A stretch of DNA of 14,221 nucleotides, taken from the NCBI GenBank assembly GCA_017411125.1, contig JAFPNP010000089.1, positions 1 to 14,221 of the forward strand, in the 5' to 3' direction. The stretch comes from Kiritimatiellia bacterium (GTDB taxonomy: Bacteria; Verrucomicrobiota; Kiritimatiellia; RFP12; UBA1067). The notes beneath the pieces were generated by a model. The model did no database searches. It was not told where the DNA came from and saw only the letters and a list, made by a program, of their open reading frames with translations. Positions 1 through 6,604 of this stretch are shown here, piece after piece (the first letter of the stretch is position 1; each line of letters begins with the position of its first letter). Both the position numbers and the translations under genes were made by a program.

Positions 1-2
1 CC

Positions 3-557
3 CAGTCCGTGTTCGACCTGCCGCTGGTCCGCAATGGGGCATGGACGGCGGAAGAGGCGCTTGTGCCGCTTGCGTTTTCGAACAGCGGTACGGAATCCAT
101 GATGCTCCGCCCTCGCTGCGACATACAGTTGCTCGTGCCGGCGGATTCGTTCGCCATGAACGTTTTCAGGGCGTCGTGCGAAATGCTGTGCGTCGTTGCG
201 TTCCTCTGCGCGTTCGGGCTGTTCCTCTCCGCCGCGCTTTCGCGCCCCGTGGCGATTTTCGTCGCGCTCGCTCTTCTGCTGGTCTCGGAGATGGCGCCGG
301 CCGTGGTCGCCCAGTATCCGGATGCGATAGATCTTCCGTTCACGGACAGGTTCGGCCTTGCGCTTTCCCGCTGCGTGGCGTTCGTCACGTCCGCGCTGTC
401 TGGGCCGCAGCCGCTTTCCAGTCTTGCCACGGACACTTGCCTGGAGTGGACGGCGCTCGCCCGCACGTTTCTACTGGACGCGGTTGCCGCGCCACTCGCG
501 TTCGTTTCGCTTGCCGCCGTTCTCGTGCGGCGGCAGGCCGTCGCGTCGCAGGGATGA
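3..557 (+). CDS. Membrane protein, C-terminal part (possible ABC-2-type permease)
   Basis: The reading frame is open at the left edge, so the start lies outside the window; 184 codons remain before a TGA at 555-557. The visible part has about three hydrophobic segments: around nt 170-245, one straight after it around nt 245-310, and one near the C-terminus around nt 465-530. Between the second and third is a more polar stretch. The pattern of a membrane helix ending in SRPVAIF followed by another helix resembles the C-terminal half of ABC-2-type transporter permeases of PVC bacteria, but no diagnostic motif is present. The M42 peptidase gene follows after 28 bp on the same strand. That it is a polytopic membrane protein is clear from the sequence; the transporter assignment is a weak inference. 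The GTG at 9-11 is in frame but is probably internal. Confidence 0.5.
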   Translation, partial: QSVFDLPLVRNGAWTAEEALVPLAFSNSGTESMMLRPRCDIQLLVPADSFAMNVFRASCEMLCVVAFLCAFGLFLSAALSRPVAIFVALALLLVSEMAPAVVAQYPDAIDLPFTDRFGLALSRCVAFVTSALSGPQPLSSLATDTCLEWTALARTFLLDAVAAPLAFVSLAAVLVRRQAVASQG

Positions 558-585
558 TGTATATGTTTCAACGGAGACATGAAAA

Positions 586-1689
586 ATGGAGAAATCAGAA
601 ATGGAACTCGAAAACAGACAGATTGAAGTTCTGCGCGAACTGGTGGGAACGCCTACGCCTACGGGCAGCGAACAGGCCGGAATGATGGTGCTCGCCCGCC
701 GTCTCAAGGAGACGACCGGGCTGAAGCCGACCATCGACGTTCACGGCAACCTGCATTGCGTGTTGGACCGCGGTGCGAAGCGCACGGTCATGCTGGAAGG
801 ACACTGCGACGAGATTGGCTTTCTCGTGCAGTATATCGACGACGACGGATTCGTCTACCTCAGTGCGCTCGGCGGCGTCACCGTGCCGCTCTGCGCGGCC
901 GAGCGCATCGTCATCGCGGGCAGGAACGGCCCGGTGAACGGCGTGATCGGCGCGCGCCCACCGCATCTCATGAACGCGGAGGAGCGCAAGAAGGTGGCCA
1001 AGGACGAACTGCGCCAGATGCCCTGCGATATCGGCGCTTCTTCGCGCGAGGAAGCAGAAAGCCTCGTTGCGGTGGGCGACGCGGCGGTGGTGGACACCGG
1101 ATGGCGTCGGCTTGCGGGGACGCGCGTCTCGTGCCGCGGCTTCGACAACCGCGTTGGCACGTTCGCCATGTGCGAGGCGTTCGCGCAGATTGCGAACAGC
1201 GCCTGCGGCGCGGGATGCAACGTCCACTACGTTGCTAGTGTGCAGGAAGAGGTGGGGCTTGTCGGCGGCAAGACCGCCGCGTACGACGTCGCGCCGGACA
1301 TCGGCGTGTGCTGCGACGTGACGTTTGCGACGGATGCGCAGAAGGAAGACCGCAAGGCCATAGGCGACGTCCGTCTTGGCCGCGGCGTCGCCATCGGCGT
1401 CGGGCCGACCTACCACCGCGCCCTCACCGACCATTTCACCAAGGTGGCCGAGACGCAGGGGATTCCGTTCCAGCGTCGGGCAGCGGCACGTGGAACGGGC
1501 ACGTGCGCCTGGGCCATGCGCCTCGAACGCGGCGGCGCCGCCGTGGCGCAGCTTTCCGTTCCGCTGCGCTACATGCATTCGCCCGTGGAGGTCATCGATC
1601 TCCGGGACGTCGCGGCTGTGATAGCGACCGTCGCCAAGGGCGTTGGAGCGCTTGACGACGGTTTCCGTCTGCTGCCGGAGCAGCCCTGA
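586..1689 (+). CDS. M42 family metallopeptidase (glutamyl/leucyl aminopeptidase type)
   Basis: The 367-residue protein matches the M42 dinuclear-metal aminopeptidase family (TET, FrvX, YpdE and SgcX relatives), which trims peptides in the cytoplasm and often forms dodecamers. The expected metal ligands are all visible: H73 in HCDEIGF, the bridging D187 in FDNRVG, the catalytic pair E221/E222 in QEEVGL, D244 in CCDV, and H331 in RYMHSPVEV. The family motif GTDA near residue 305 reads GTCA here, so the usual Asp is Cys307; this residue is not one of the metal ligands listed. Length is normal for the family and there is no signal peptide. ATG 586 has GGAG at 573-576. An in-frame ATG at 601 also has an upstream GGAG (588-591), so the start could be five codons later. 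The gene converges with dapL, with 6 bp between the two stop codons. Confidence 0.92.
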   Translation: MEKSEMELENRQIEVLRELVGTPTPTGSEQAGMMVLARRLKETTGLKPTIDVHGNLHCVLDRGAKRTVMLEGHCDEIGFLVQYIDDDGFVYLSALGGVTVPLCAAERIVIAGRNGPVNGVIGARPPHLMNAEERKKVAKDELRQMPCDIGASSREEAESLVAVGDAAVVDTGWRRLAGTRVSCRGFDNRVGTFAMCEAFAQIANSACGAGCNVHYVASVQEEVGLVGGKTAAYDVAPDIGVCCDVTFATDAQKEDRKAIGDVRLGRGVAIGVGPTYHRALTDHFTKVAETQGIPFQRRAAARGTGTCAWAMRLERGGAAVAQLSVPLRYMHSPVEVIDLRDVAAVIATVAKGVGALDDGFRLLPEQP

Positions 1690-1695
1690 CGCCGC

Positions 1696-2919
1696 TCAGC
1701 CGAGTACTTTGGCGATGCGGCCGACCGCCTCCTCCACGTTCTCGCGGGAGTTGAAGGCGGAGATTCTGATGTATCCCTCGCCCGCGCGGCCGAATCCGGC
1801 GCCGGGCGTGGTGACTACATTGGCCTCTTTCAGCAGCCTGTCGAAGAACGCCCAGCTTTCGCCTTTGACGTTCACCCAGAGGTACGGAGAATCCGTTCCG
1901 CCGGTGACGTCGTAGCCGAGGCCGCGCAGCGCCTCTTTCATTATCCTGGCGTTTTCGAGATAGAAATCTATCGTCGCCTTGGTCTGCGCGGCGCCCTCCG
2001 GCGTGTATACCGCTTCCGCGCCGCGCTGCGTGATGTAGCTGCAACCGTTGAACTTCGTAGTCTGCCGGCGCGTCCATAGCGGGCGCAGCTCCACGGGCGA
2101 TCCGTCTTCCGTCCATGCGCAAAGTCCCTTTGGCACGACGGTGTAGCCGCACCGGACGCCCGTGAACCCTGCGGTCTTGGAGAAGCTGCGGAACTCGATG
2201 GCGCATTCGCGGGCGCCGTCGCACTCGTAGATGGAATGCGGAATTCCGGGCGTGCGGATGAACGCTTCGTACGCGGCGTCGAAGAGAAGCAGCGCTTTGC
2301 GTCCGCGCGCCCAGTCGACCCATTCCTGGAGCTGCGTTTTTGTGGCCGTGGCGCCGGTCGGGTTGTTCGGGAAGCAAAGGTAGACGACGTCCGCGTCAAG
2401 GTCGTCCGGCGAAGGCACGAAACCGTTTGCGGCGTTGCCGTCGAGGTACACGAGGCCGGCGTATCGTCCGCCGGAGTTCGCGCCGGTGCGTCCGGCCATT
2501 ACGTTGGTATCCACGTAGACGGGATATACCGGATCCGGCACCGCGATCTTCACATTCCGCCCGAAGAGTTCCTGGATGTTGCCGCAGTCGCATTTCGCGC
2601 CGTCAGATACGAATATTTCGTCCGGCTCCACGTCCACGCCGAGTTTCCGGAAGTCGTTCTGCGCGATGGCGTCCCGCAGGAATGGATAGCCCTGCTCGGG
2701 GCCGTAGCCGCGGAACGTCTCCCGCGAGGCCTCGTCGTCCACCGCTTTGTGCATCGCGGCGACGACCGCCGGCGCGAGCGGTTCGGTCACGTCGCCGATT
2801 CCGAGGCGGATGACCTTGGCCTCCGGGTGCGCGTCCTGGTGCGCCTTGACGCGGTGCGCGATTTCCGTGAATAGGTACGAAGCCTGGATTTTCAGGTAGT
2901 TTTCGTTTGCGTGTATCAT
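1696..2919 (-). CDS. dapL: LL-diaminopimelate aminotransferase (DapL)
   Basis: DapL is a PLP-dependent class I/II aminotransferase. It converts tetrahydrodipicolinate directly to LL-diaminopimelate using glutamate, bypassing the succinylase and acetylase routes to lysine and peptidoglycan; it is typical of plants, chlamydiae and other PVC bacteria. The N-terminal NENYLKIQASYLF, IGDVTEPL near residue 42, the SDGAKCD signature near residue 105, FPNNPTG (N186), FDAAYEAF (D214, Y217) and SFSKTAGFTGVR with PLP-binding K248 all match the family. I chose ATG 2919 (407 aa) because the protein then begins right at the conserved N-terminus and AAGGAA (2929-2934) lies 9 nt upstream. An in-frame ATG at 2961 would add 14 unconserved residues and overlap the -10 box. 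A promoter candidate lies at 2952-2981. The short leader leaves no room for a lysine riboswitch. Confidence 0.95.
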   Translation of the reverse strand: MIHANENYLKIQASYLFTEIAHRVKAHQDAHPEAKVIRLGIGDVTEPLAPAVVAAMHKAVDDEASRETFRGYGPEQGYPFLRDAIAQNDFRKLGVDVEPDEIFVSDGAKCDCGNIQELFGRNVKIAVPDPVYPVYVDTNVMAGRTGANSGGRYAGLVYLDGNAANGFVPSPDDLDADVVYLCFPNNPTGATATKTQLQEWVDWARGRKALLLFDAAYEAFIRTPGIPHSIYECDGARECAIEFRSFSKTAGFTGVRCGYTVVPKGLCAWTEDGSPVELRPLWTRRQTTKFNGCSYITQRGAEAVYTPEGAAQTKATIDFYLENARIMKEALRGLGYDVTGGTDSPYLWVNVKGESWAFFDRLLKEANVVTTPGAGFGRAGEGYIRISAFNSRENVEEAVGRIAKVLG

Positions 2920-2928
2920 TGTTAGCCG

Positions 2929-2934
2929 TTCCTT
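2929..2934 (-). promoter_or_regulatory. Ribosome binding site deciding the dapL start
   Basis: Read on the minus strand this is AAGGAA, 9 nt before the ATG at 2919. It supports that ATG over the upstream in-frame ATG at 2961. Confidence 0.7.
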
Positions 2935-2951
2935 TTTGCGTTGCGGGAAAG

Positions 2952-2981
2952 AGTATATCAAACCTGCGTTGAAGTTTGCAA
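2952..2981 (-). promoter_or_regulatory. Candidate sigma-70-type promoter of dapL
   Basis: On the minus strand, TTGCAA (2976-2981) is separated by 18 bp from TATACT (2952-2957). This resembles the -35 and -10 boxes of a housekeeping promoter and would start transcription about 25-30 nt before the dapL ATG. The assignment rests on sequence resemblance only. Confidence 0.5.
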
Positions 2982-3067
2982 CTACAGATGCTTCTGGATC
3001 ATCCCCGATTTTTCAGACGACTTGCGGGGCGGCCGCGCTTCATCTTGCGGGGCAGCGGCAAATGCCT

Positions 3068-3156
3068 TAGGGGATATAATCACAAACACCCCACTTTGTG
3101 TACACAAGTACCCCACTTTATGCGCATAAACACCCCACTTTGTGCATATATCCCTA
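3068..3156. repeat. Inverted repeat flanking the 22-bp array
   Basis: GGGATATA at 3071-3078, just left of the array, is the exact reverse complement of TATATCCC at 3147-3154, just right of it. Allowing one bulged G at 3070, pairing extends by two further base pairs (3068-3069 with 3155-3156). The array is therefore bracketed by an 8-10 bp stem. This would fit a boundary of a mobile or amplified element, or the base of an RNA fold. Confidence 0.6.
3081..3146. repeat. Three contiguous 22-bp tandem repeats with palindromic junctions
   Basis: Units lie at 3081-3102, 3103-3124 and 3125-3146 with no spacer. Each has the form CAYAAR, then YACCCCAC, then TTTRTG plus two variable bases. At the junctions the right arm of one unit and the left arm of the next form palindromes: TTGTGTACACAA at 3096-3107 and TTTATGCGCATAAA at 3117-3130. 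The arm sequences change together between the two junctions, so the symmetry is maintained although the sequence differs. This suggests a multi-site protein-binding element, iterons or a structured RNA; the sequence does not decide between them. Confidence 0.85.
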
Positions 3157-3192
3157 TGGGGAAAGCGCGACATCCCCTTGGCGCGGTTCTCC

Positions 3193-3216
3193 CGTGTGTG
3201 TGTTCGTGTGTGTGTT
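3193..3216. repeat. GT-rich tandem repeat, two 12-bp units
   Basis: CGTGTGTGTGTT occurs twice back to back (3193-3204 and 3205-3216), immediately before AAAGTTTGCAA. Such tracts are slippage-prone. It lies about 40 bp upstream of the likely -10 box of the following operon. Confidence 0.8.
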
Positions 3217-3231
3217 AAAGTTTGCAAGCCG

Positions 3232-3262
3232 TTGGCGCAGCCGTCTCCGTTTATGGTATAAT
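3232..3262 (+). promoter_or_regulatory. Candidate promoter of the sugar-degradation operon
   Basis: A perfect -10 box TATAAT lies at 3257-3262, within TATGGTATAATAGG. A weak -35 candidate, TTGGCG (3232-3237), is 19 bp upstream. The -10 box is convincing; the -35 is not. The leader to the ATG at 3310 would be about 40 nt, with GGAG at 3300-3303 as ribosome binding site. Confidence 0.5.
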
Positions 3263-3309
3263 AGGGGCGTCGTTTCTAACCAGATTTCAAAGCAAAAACG
3301 GAGAACACA

Positions 3310-4557
3310 ATGAACAGACGAGATTTCTTCAAGTCCGCCGCGGCGTTCGCGGCAGCCGCCGCTGCGGCCGGCAAAGCCGAGGCGCACGCAGCCAGGCCGA
3401 GGCCGGGCAACAACCCCATCTGGCTGATGACCTCGGCATTTCCGGCGGACGATTTCGACGGCGTGGTGAAGCGCGCGCTTTCCGTCGGGGCGCAGGGGCT
3501 TGAGCTTTGCGTGTTCCGCCGCGATTCCGACCGCACGGACCACGTCGCAACGCACCTCGACTACAAGAACTTCACGGCGGACAAGGCCCGGTACGTGATC
3601 GACACGTGCAACGAGAAGGGGCTGCGCATTTCGGTGGGCGCCTACGACAACCTGATCGGCGGCGATTTCCAGGAAACCAACCAGAACCATATCCTCAACC
3701 TCGTGCGCATCGCGTCGATGCTCGGCGGCGACCAAAACGACGTGGTGTGCGGGACGTTCGTGGGCTACGACCAGAAGCTCGGCGCGGAGGACGGCGGGTT
3801 CGAGAAGAATCTCGAGAAGTTCAAGAAGGTGTTCACGCCCATTTTGAAGTACGCGAAAGACCTGGGCGTGACGTTGTGCGTGGAGAACTGTCCGATGGAA
3901 GGCTGGGTGCCGGCGTCCTCGCCCGTGTGCTACTGCAACCTCCCCGGCTGCCTCGCCGCGCGCAAGCTCATGTACGCGATCCTCGACGACAGTTCCAATC
4001 TTCAGGAGACCTACGATCCTTCTCACGACATCTGGCAGCACATCGACCCGTCCGACGTCATCAACGCCATGGACTTCCGCAAGCTCCGCCGCATCCACAT
4101 CAAGGGTACGCGCAACTTCACGAACGACGCTGAGGCCGTGAACTGGGGCCGCCTGTTCCCGCGCCAGCGCGTGAACGACGCCTTGGCCGCGAAGGCCGGA
4201 CTTCCGGCGCTCGCGCCCGACGCGCAGGGCGGCAACTGGGACCGCATGAACTACGAACCGCGCCTGCCCGGTTTCGGCGGCAGCGATTCGTGCGACTGGA
4301 CCAAGTTCCTGGAGACGCTGATGGCCAAGGGATACAAGTATCCTTTCGTGATCGAGAACGAGGGTTGCAACTCGTCCCACACCGGGAACATGGGCGCGAC
4401 CATGCAGGGTTTCCGCGCCACTATCCTGAACACGGCGCCTGTCGTGTGGCCGCTCGGCAAGGAAGGCTACGCTTTCGACAAGTCCGCGTTGAAGCCCATG
4501 ACGGCGGTGCGCGCGAAGAACCTGCCGGTCGTGACGATGAAGGATCTCGGCGCATAA
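3310..4557 (+). CDS. Tat-exported sugar phosphate isomerase/epimerase-like protein (xylose-isomerase-like TIM barrel)
   Basis: The 415-residue protein opens with a twin-arginine signal: NRRDFFK at residues 2-8, an alanine-rich stretch to about residue 20, and a possible signal peptidase site after AEAHA near residue 27. The rest has features of the xylose-isomerase-like TIM barrel (AP endonuclease 2 fold) family: E65 in LELCVF, E192 in CVENC, D236 and H239 in DPSHD, H263 in HIKGT, and E349/E351 in IENEG. These are the positions where such enzymes usually bind a divalent metal. Relatives include isomerases, epimerases, dehydratases and 3-keto-sugar lyases, so the substrate cannot be read from the sequence. 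Folding before export fits a metalloenzyme. It is the first gene of the operon, with GGAG 6 nt before the ATG; an EF-hand membrane protein gene follows after 31 bp. Confidence 0.85.
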   Translation: MNRRDFFKSAAAFAAAAAAAGKAEAHAARPRPGNNPIWLMTSAFPADDFDGVVKRALSVGAQGLELCVFRRDSDRTDHVATHLDYKNFTADKARYVIDTCNEKGLRISVGAYDNLIGGDFQETNQNHILNLVRIASMLGGDQNDVVCGTFVGYDQKLGAEDGGFEKNLEKFKKVFTPILKYAKDLGVTLCVENCPMEGWVPASSPVCYCNLPGCLAARKLMYAILDDSSNLQETYDPSHDIWQHIDPSDVINAMDFRKLRRIHIKGTRNFTNDAEAVNWGRLFPRQRVNDALAAKAGLPALAPDAQGGNWDRMNYEPRLPGFGGSDSCDWTKFLETLMAKGYKYPFVIENEGCNSSHTGNMGATMQGFRATILNTAPVVWPLGKEGYAFDKSALKPMTAVRAKNLPVVTMKDLGA

Positions 4558-4588
4558 TGCCGTGCAGAGCTGAAGGAGATTTCCGACA

Positions 4589-6604
4589 ATGTACAAGTGG
4601 AGATTTTTCAAGTCCGCGCGCTGCGTGCAGGCGAAACTCGAGAGCGGCGCGGACGTCGCCGCTCTCGGCGAGCTGGACCAGAAGCTGTGGACGGTGCTGG
4701 CCGCTTCGACCGACGGCCTCCGTTTCGATCCCGCCACGCTGAAGCTGCTAGACACTGACGGCGACGGGCGGGTGCGCGTCCCCGAGGTGCTTGCCGCCGT
4801 CGAGTGGATGAAGGCACGGTTCAAGAGCCTCGACTTCCTCTTCGCCGGCAAGGCCGCCGTCGCGCTTTCCGACATCGACGACGCCAAGGACGAAGGCAAG
4901 GCCCTGCTCGCGTCGTTCCGGAAGATCCTCGGCCGCGCCGGAAAGGCGGATGCGGCGGAAATTTCCCTGGACGACGTCACGGGGACGAAGGACGTGTTCA
5001 ACGCCCAGCCGTTCAACGGCGACGGGGTCGTCACGCCGAAATCCACGTCCGACGCGGACGTTTCCGCCGCCGTGGCGACGATGGTTTCATGCACCGGCGG
5101 CGTGTCGGACCGCAGCGGCGAGCAGGGTGTCGACCAGGCGCTGGCGGATTCGTTCTTCTCCGAGGCGGCGGCGTATCTGGCGTGGAAGGCCGGCGAGAAG
5201 GATGTCGCCGCGATCGGCGAAGGCACTGCGGCCGGATATGCCGCGCTGCAGGCGGTGGAGGCGAAGGTCGACGAGTTTTTTACGCCTCCGGAGGACATGC
5301 CGCTCGTCACCAACGAACCCGATCCGGAACTGCCGCTCACGCAGGGCGTCCATCCGCTCTGGCTGGGCAAGTTCCGCGAGTTCGCCAAGGCGGCGGTCGC
5401 TCCCGCGCTCGGCGTGGAGAAGGCGGAGACGCTCTCCCGTGACGACTGGGCCGTCGTCAAGGCGAAGTTCGCCCCTTATGCCGAGTGGATTGGCGCAAAG
5501 CCCGGCGTGTCCGTCGAGGGCGTCGGCGAGGACGCGCTTGAGGCGCTCGTCAAGGGCGGCGCGATGCAGGCCAAGGTGAACGGACTCATCCAGAAGGATC
5601 TGGCGCTTGCCGACGAGTACGATCGGCTCGTGGACTGCGAGCGCGCCTTGCGCTACTCGGCGAATCTCGTCACGTGGCTGCGCAACTACGTCAATCAGGC
5701 CAATCTTTACGATTCGCACAGCGACAGCGTGTTTCGCACGGGAACGCTATACGTGGACGGGCGCGCGTGCAATCTCTGCTTCCACGTCGCGGACGAAGCC
5801 GCGCACGCTGCGCTCGCGGCGCGGTCGAAGTGCTGTCTTCTCTACGCGAAGCTCACGCGAAGGGCGACGGGCGAGACGCGGGAGGTGTGTGCAGTCGTCA
5901 CGGCGGGATACACCTCGTCCCTGTACGCGGGGCGCAACGGCATATTCTACGATTGCGACGGCAACGACTGGGACGCCGTGGTGGCGAAGGTCGTGGAGGC
6001 GCAGGTCTCGCTCGTCGAGGCGTTCTGGGCGCCGTGGGCCAAGATAGGCAGCACCATTGCGGAGCAGTGCAAGAAGTTCCTTTCGTCGAAGCAGGATGCG
6101 GCCGTCGCGAAGGTAGGCGATGGCGTGGCGTCGGCGGCGACGCCGCCGGCGGCGCCTGCCGCGCAGCCTGCTCCCAGCGGAGCGGCGATCGCGAGTTCCG
6201 TGGCCGCTCTCGGCGTGGGCGTCGGCATGGCCGGCGCGGCGTGCGCGGGGCTGATCGGCCTCGTTGCCGGGCTGCCTGCGTGGAAGGTCGTCGCGGGCGT
6301 AGCGGCGATAGTGCTTCTGGTGTCGCTTCCCAGCGTGATACTCGCATGGTTCAAGCTGCGGGCGCGCGATCTCGGCGCGATACTCAACGCATGCGGCTGG
6401 GCGGTGAACCGTCCGCTTTATTTCTCGCTCGGCCTTGCCCGCACGTTCACCCGCCCGGCGTCGCTGCCGATGGGGTCTGCCGTCGCGCGCGATCCGTATG
6501 CGAGATACGGCTGGGTCAAGTGGGCGCTGCTTCTGCTTGTCCTCGCTCTTGGCGCGGCGGCTTTGGCGTGCTGGCATTTCAAGGTGTGGCCGTTCGCGCG
6601 ATGA
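4589..6604 (+). CDS. EF-hand-containing membrane protein of unknown function
   Basis: I do not recognise this 671-residue protein as a named family. It has a canonical EF-hand loop at residues 55-66 (D55, D57, D59, G60, E66) and a degenerate one at 141-152 (PFNGDGVVTPKS) lacking acidic residues at the first and last positions. No signal peptide is visible. Residues 160-500 look soluble and alpha/beta, with several cysteines around 396-456, including CNLCF (394-398) and a CC pair at 415-416. An Ala/Pro linker (about 514-530) leads to hydrophobic segments at about 532-560, 566-587 and 642-660, so it is C-terminally anchored with most of the protein probably cytoplasmic. GAAGGAG precedes ATG 4589. 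The stop codon overlaps the next start as ATGA, showing translational coupling to the mutarotase gene. Confidence 0.75.
   Translation: MYKWRFFKSARCVQAKLESGADVAALGELDQKLWTVLAASTDGLRFDPATLKLLDTDGDGRVRVPEVLAAVEWMKARFKSLDFLFAGKAAVALSDIDDAKDEGKALLASFRKILGRAGKADAAEISLDDVTGTKDVFNAQPFNGDGVVTPKSTSDADVSAAVATMVSCTGGVSDRSGEQGVDQALADSFFSEAAAYLAWKAGEKDVAAIGEGTAAGYAALQAVEAKVDEFFTPPEDMPLVTNEPDPELPLTQGVHPLWLGKFREFAKAAVAPALGVEKAETLSRDDWAVVKAKFAPYAEWIGAKPGVSVEGVGEDALEALVKGGAMQAKVNGLIQKDLALADEYDRLVDCERALRYSANLVTWLRNYVNQANLYDSHSDSVFRTGTLYVDGRACNLCFHVADEAAHAALAARSKCCLLYAKLTRRATGETREVCAVVTAGYTSSLYAGRNGIFYDCDGNDWDAVVAKVVEAQVSLVEAFWAPWAKIGSTIAEQCKKFLSSKQDAAVAKVGDGVASAATPPAAPAAQPAPSGAAIASSVAALGVGVGMAGAACAGLIGLVAGLPAWKVVAGVAAIVLLVSLPSVILAWFKLRARDLGAILNACGWAVNRPLYFSLGLARTFTRPASLPMGSAVARDPYARYGWVKWALLLLVLALGAAALACWHFKVWPFAR

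Larger units (their letters stand above)
2920..3309. other. Divergent intergenic region (390 bp), apparently non-coding
   Basis: This region separates minus-strand dapL from the plus-strand operon. From left to right it holds the dapL leader and promoter, an imperfect GC-rich direct repeat (CTTGCGGGGC at 3021 and again at 3044), the three-unit 22-bp array with its flanking inverted repeat, a GT-rich 12-bp tandem repeat, and the operon promoter and leader. The 14-mer GTTRAAGTTTGCAA occurs twice in the same orientation, ending at 2981 and 3227. Open frames crossing the region are at most about 80 codons. They run through repeats whose 22-bp period is not a multiple of three, so I do not call them genes. 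Confidence 0.7.

Noticed and set aside
595..1578. A 327-codon minus-strand frame opposite the M42 gene
   Set aside because: The plus strand carries a complete M42 catalytic set. The antisense product is Ala/Arg/His-rich without family features.
1680..1700. Bidirectional terminator between the convergent M42 and dapL genes
   Set aside because: The 6-bp gap and flanking coding ends contain no convincing stem followed by a T-tract.
2920..2950. Lysine riboswitch ahead of dapL
   Set aside because: The predicted leader is only about 25-30 nt, far too short for a lysine aptamer.
3081..3146. CRISPR array
   Set aside because: The repeats are contiguous with no spacers, only three units exist, and no cas genes are present.
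2982..3227. An 81-codon minus-strand frame through the intergenic repeats
   Set aside because: The 22-bp repeat shifts phase in each unit, there is no good ribosome binding site, and the frame would run across promoter elements. A small repeat-derived peptide cannot be fully excluded.
3154..5460. A 768-codon open frame on the minus strand
   Set aside because: It is antisense to the TIM-barrel and EF-hand genes and shows no recognisable motif. It is a by-product of codon bias in the real genes.
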